From: Rathayibacter sp. SD072
GTDB taxonomy: Bacteria; Actinomycetota; Actinomycetes; Actinomycetales; Microbacteriaceae
Reading direction: 5' to 3'
NCBI RefSeq assembly: GCF_017355185.1
Contig: NZ_JADILJ010000025.1
Coordinates: forward strand, 1 to 55,251
DNA: 55,251 bases
The notes below the pieces were generated by a model, which saw nothing but the letters and a program-made list of their open reading frames with translations, made no database searches and was not told where the DNA came from. Positions 55,232 through 55,251 of the stretch are shown here, piece after piece. Every line of letters begins with the position of its first letter. Position 1 is the first letter of the stretch. The position numbers were made by a program, and so were the translations under genes.

Positions 55232-55251
55232 TGCATTTCCTCTGTTCGATG

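Overview
The window is 55 kb of uniformly GC-rich (about 70%), very compact actinobacterial chromosome. Gene content and order point to the family Microbacteriaceae (inference): sucB-lpdA-pepA, sigA with murT/gatD, a second type IIA topoisomerase (parE/parC), sepH, DUF4193/DUF3093, dut-DUF3710-DUF3159, acnA and dxs in one block. Genus is not decided. I saw no rRNA, tRNA, CRISPR array, insertion sequence, phage gene or composition break. No gene-free stretch reaches 300 bases.

Layout. 1-3.4 kb: minus-strand metabolic genes (E2 lipoyl acyltransferase, lipoamide dehydrogenase, leucyl aminopeptidase). 3.5-9.3 kb: plus-strand PAC2 protein, MFS transporter, primary sigma factor, and a MurT/GatD pair that acts on the D-Glu of the cell-wall stem peptide. 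9.4-17 kb: zinc-ribbon protein, convergent parE and parC, a phosphodiesterase, and the division protein SepH. 17.1-24.9 kb: DUF4193, DUF3093, dut, DUF3710, DUF3159, aconitase, DXS. 24.9-30.8 kb: minus-strand reductase, fadB, fadA, RNase D, DUF3000. 30.8-41 kb: hydrolase, reductase, SufE, sulfurtransferase, ZapE, ammonium transporter, MazF/PemK-like protein, SGNH hydrolase, VOC protein, glutaminase, aminotransferase. 41-47.9 kb: a HAD/MFS versus acetyltransferase/TetR divergon, small DUF proteins, FAD monooxygenase, UbiA, PnuC. 47.9-55.2 kb: membrane protein, PPOX protein, an interrupted lipoprotein, a YdcF-like protein, and a LacI-linked sugar ABC operon with a GH43-like enzyme and no ATPase.

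Most notable. (1) GatD has alanine (GCG) exactly where the glutaminase cysteine nucleophile belongs, and neither MurT nor GatD contains any cysteine, so the MurT zinc ribbon is also gone. Microbacteriaceae make B-type peptidoglycan, cross-linked through the D-Glu alpha-carboxyl that MurT/GatD normally amidates. The pair may therefore be a repurposed ligase adding a different amine there. (2) About a third of the genes carry TANNNT exactly 6-7 nt before the start codon, the signature of leaderless mRNAs; several starts were chosen on this basis. (3) The MFS/acetyltransferase divergon has a near-perfect 19+5+19 bp dyad ending on both ATGs and enclosing both -10 boxes, with a tetR gene in the same operon. 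(4) Other points are GlnR-like boxes before amtB, a perfect 14-bp palindrome over the acnA start point, a lipoprotein gene split by one in-frame TAG, and a probable CTG start.

All calls come from reading the sequence. Family names rest on recognised motifs, not database searches.
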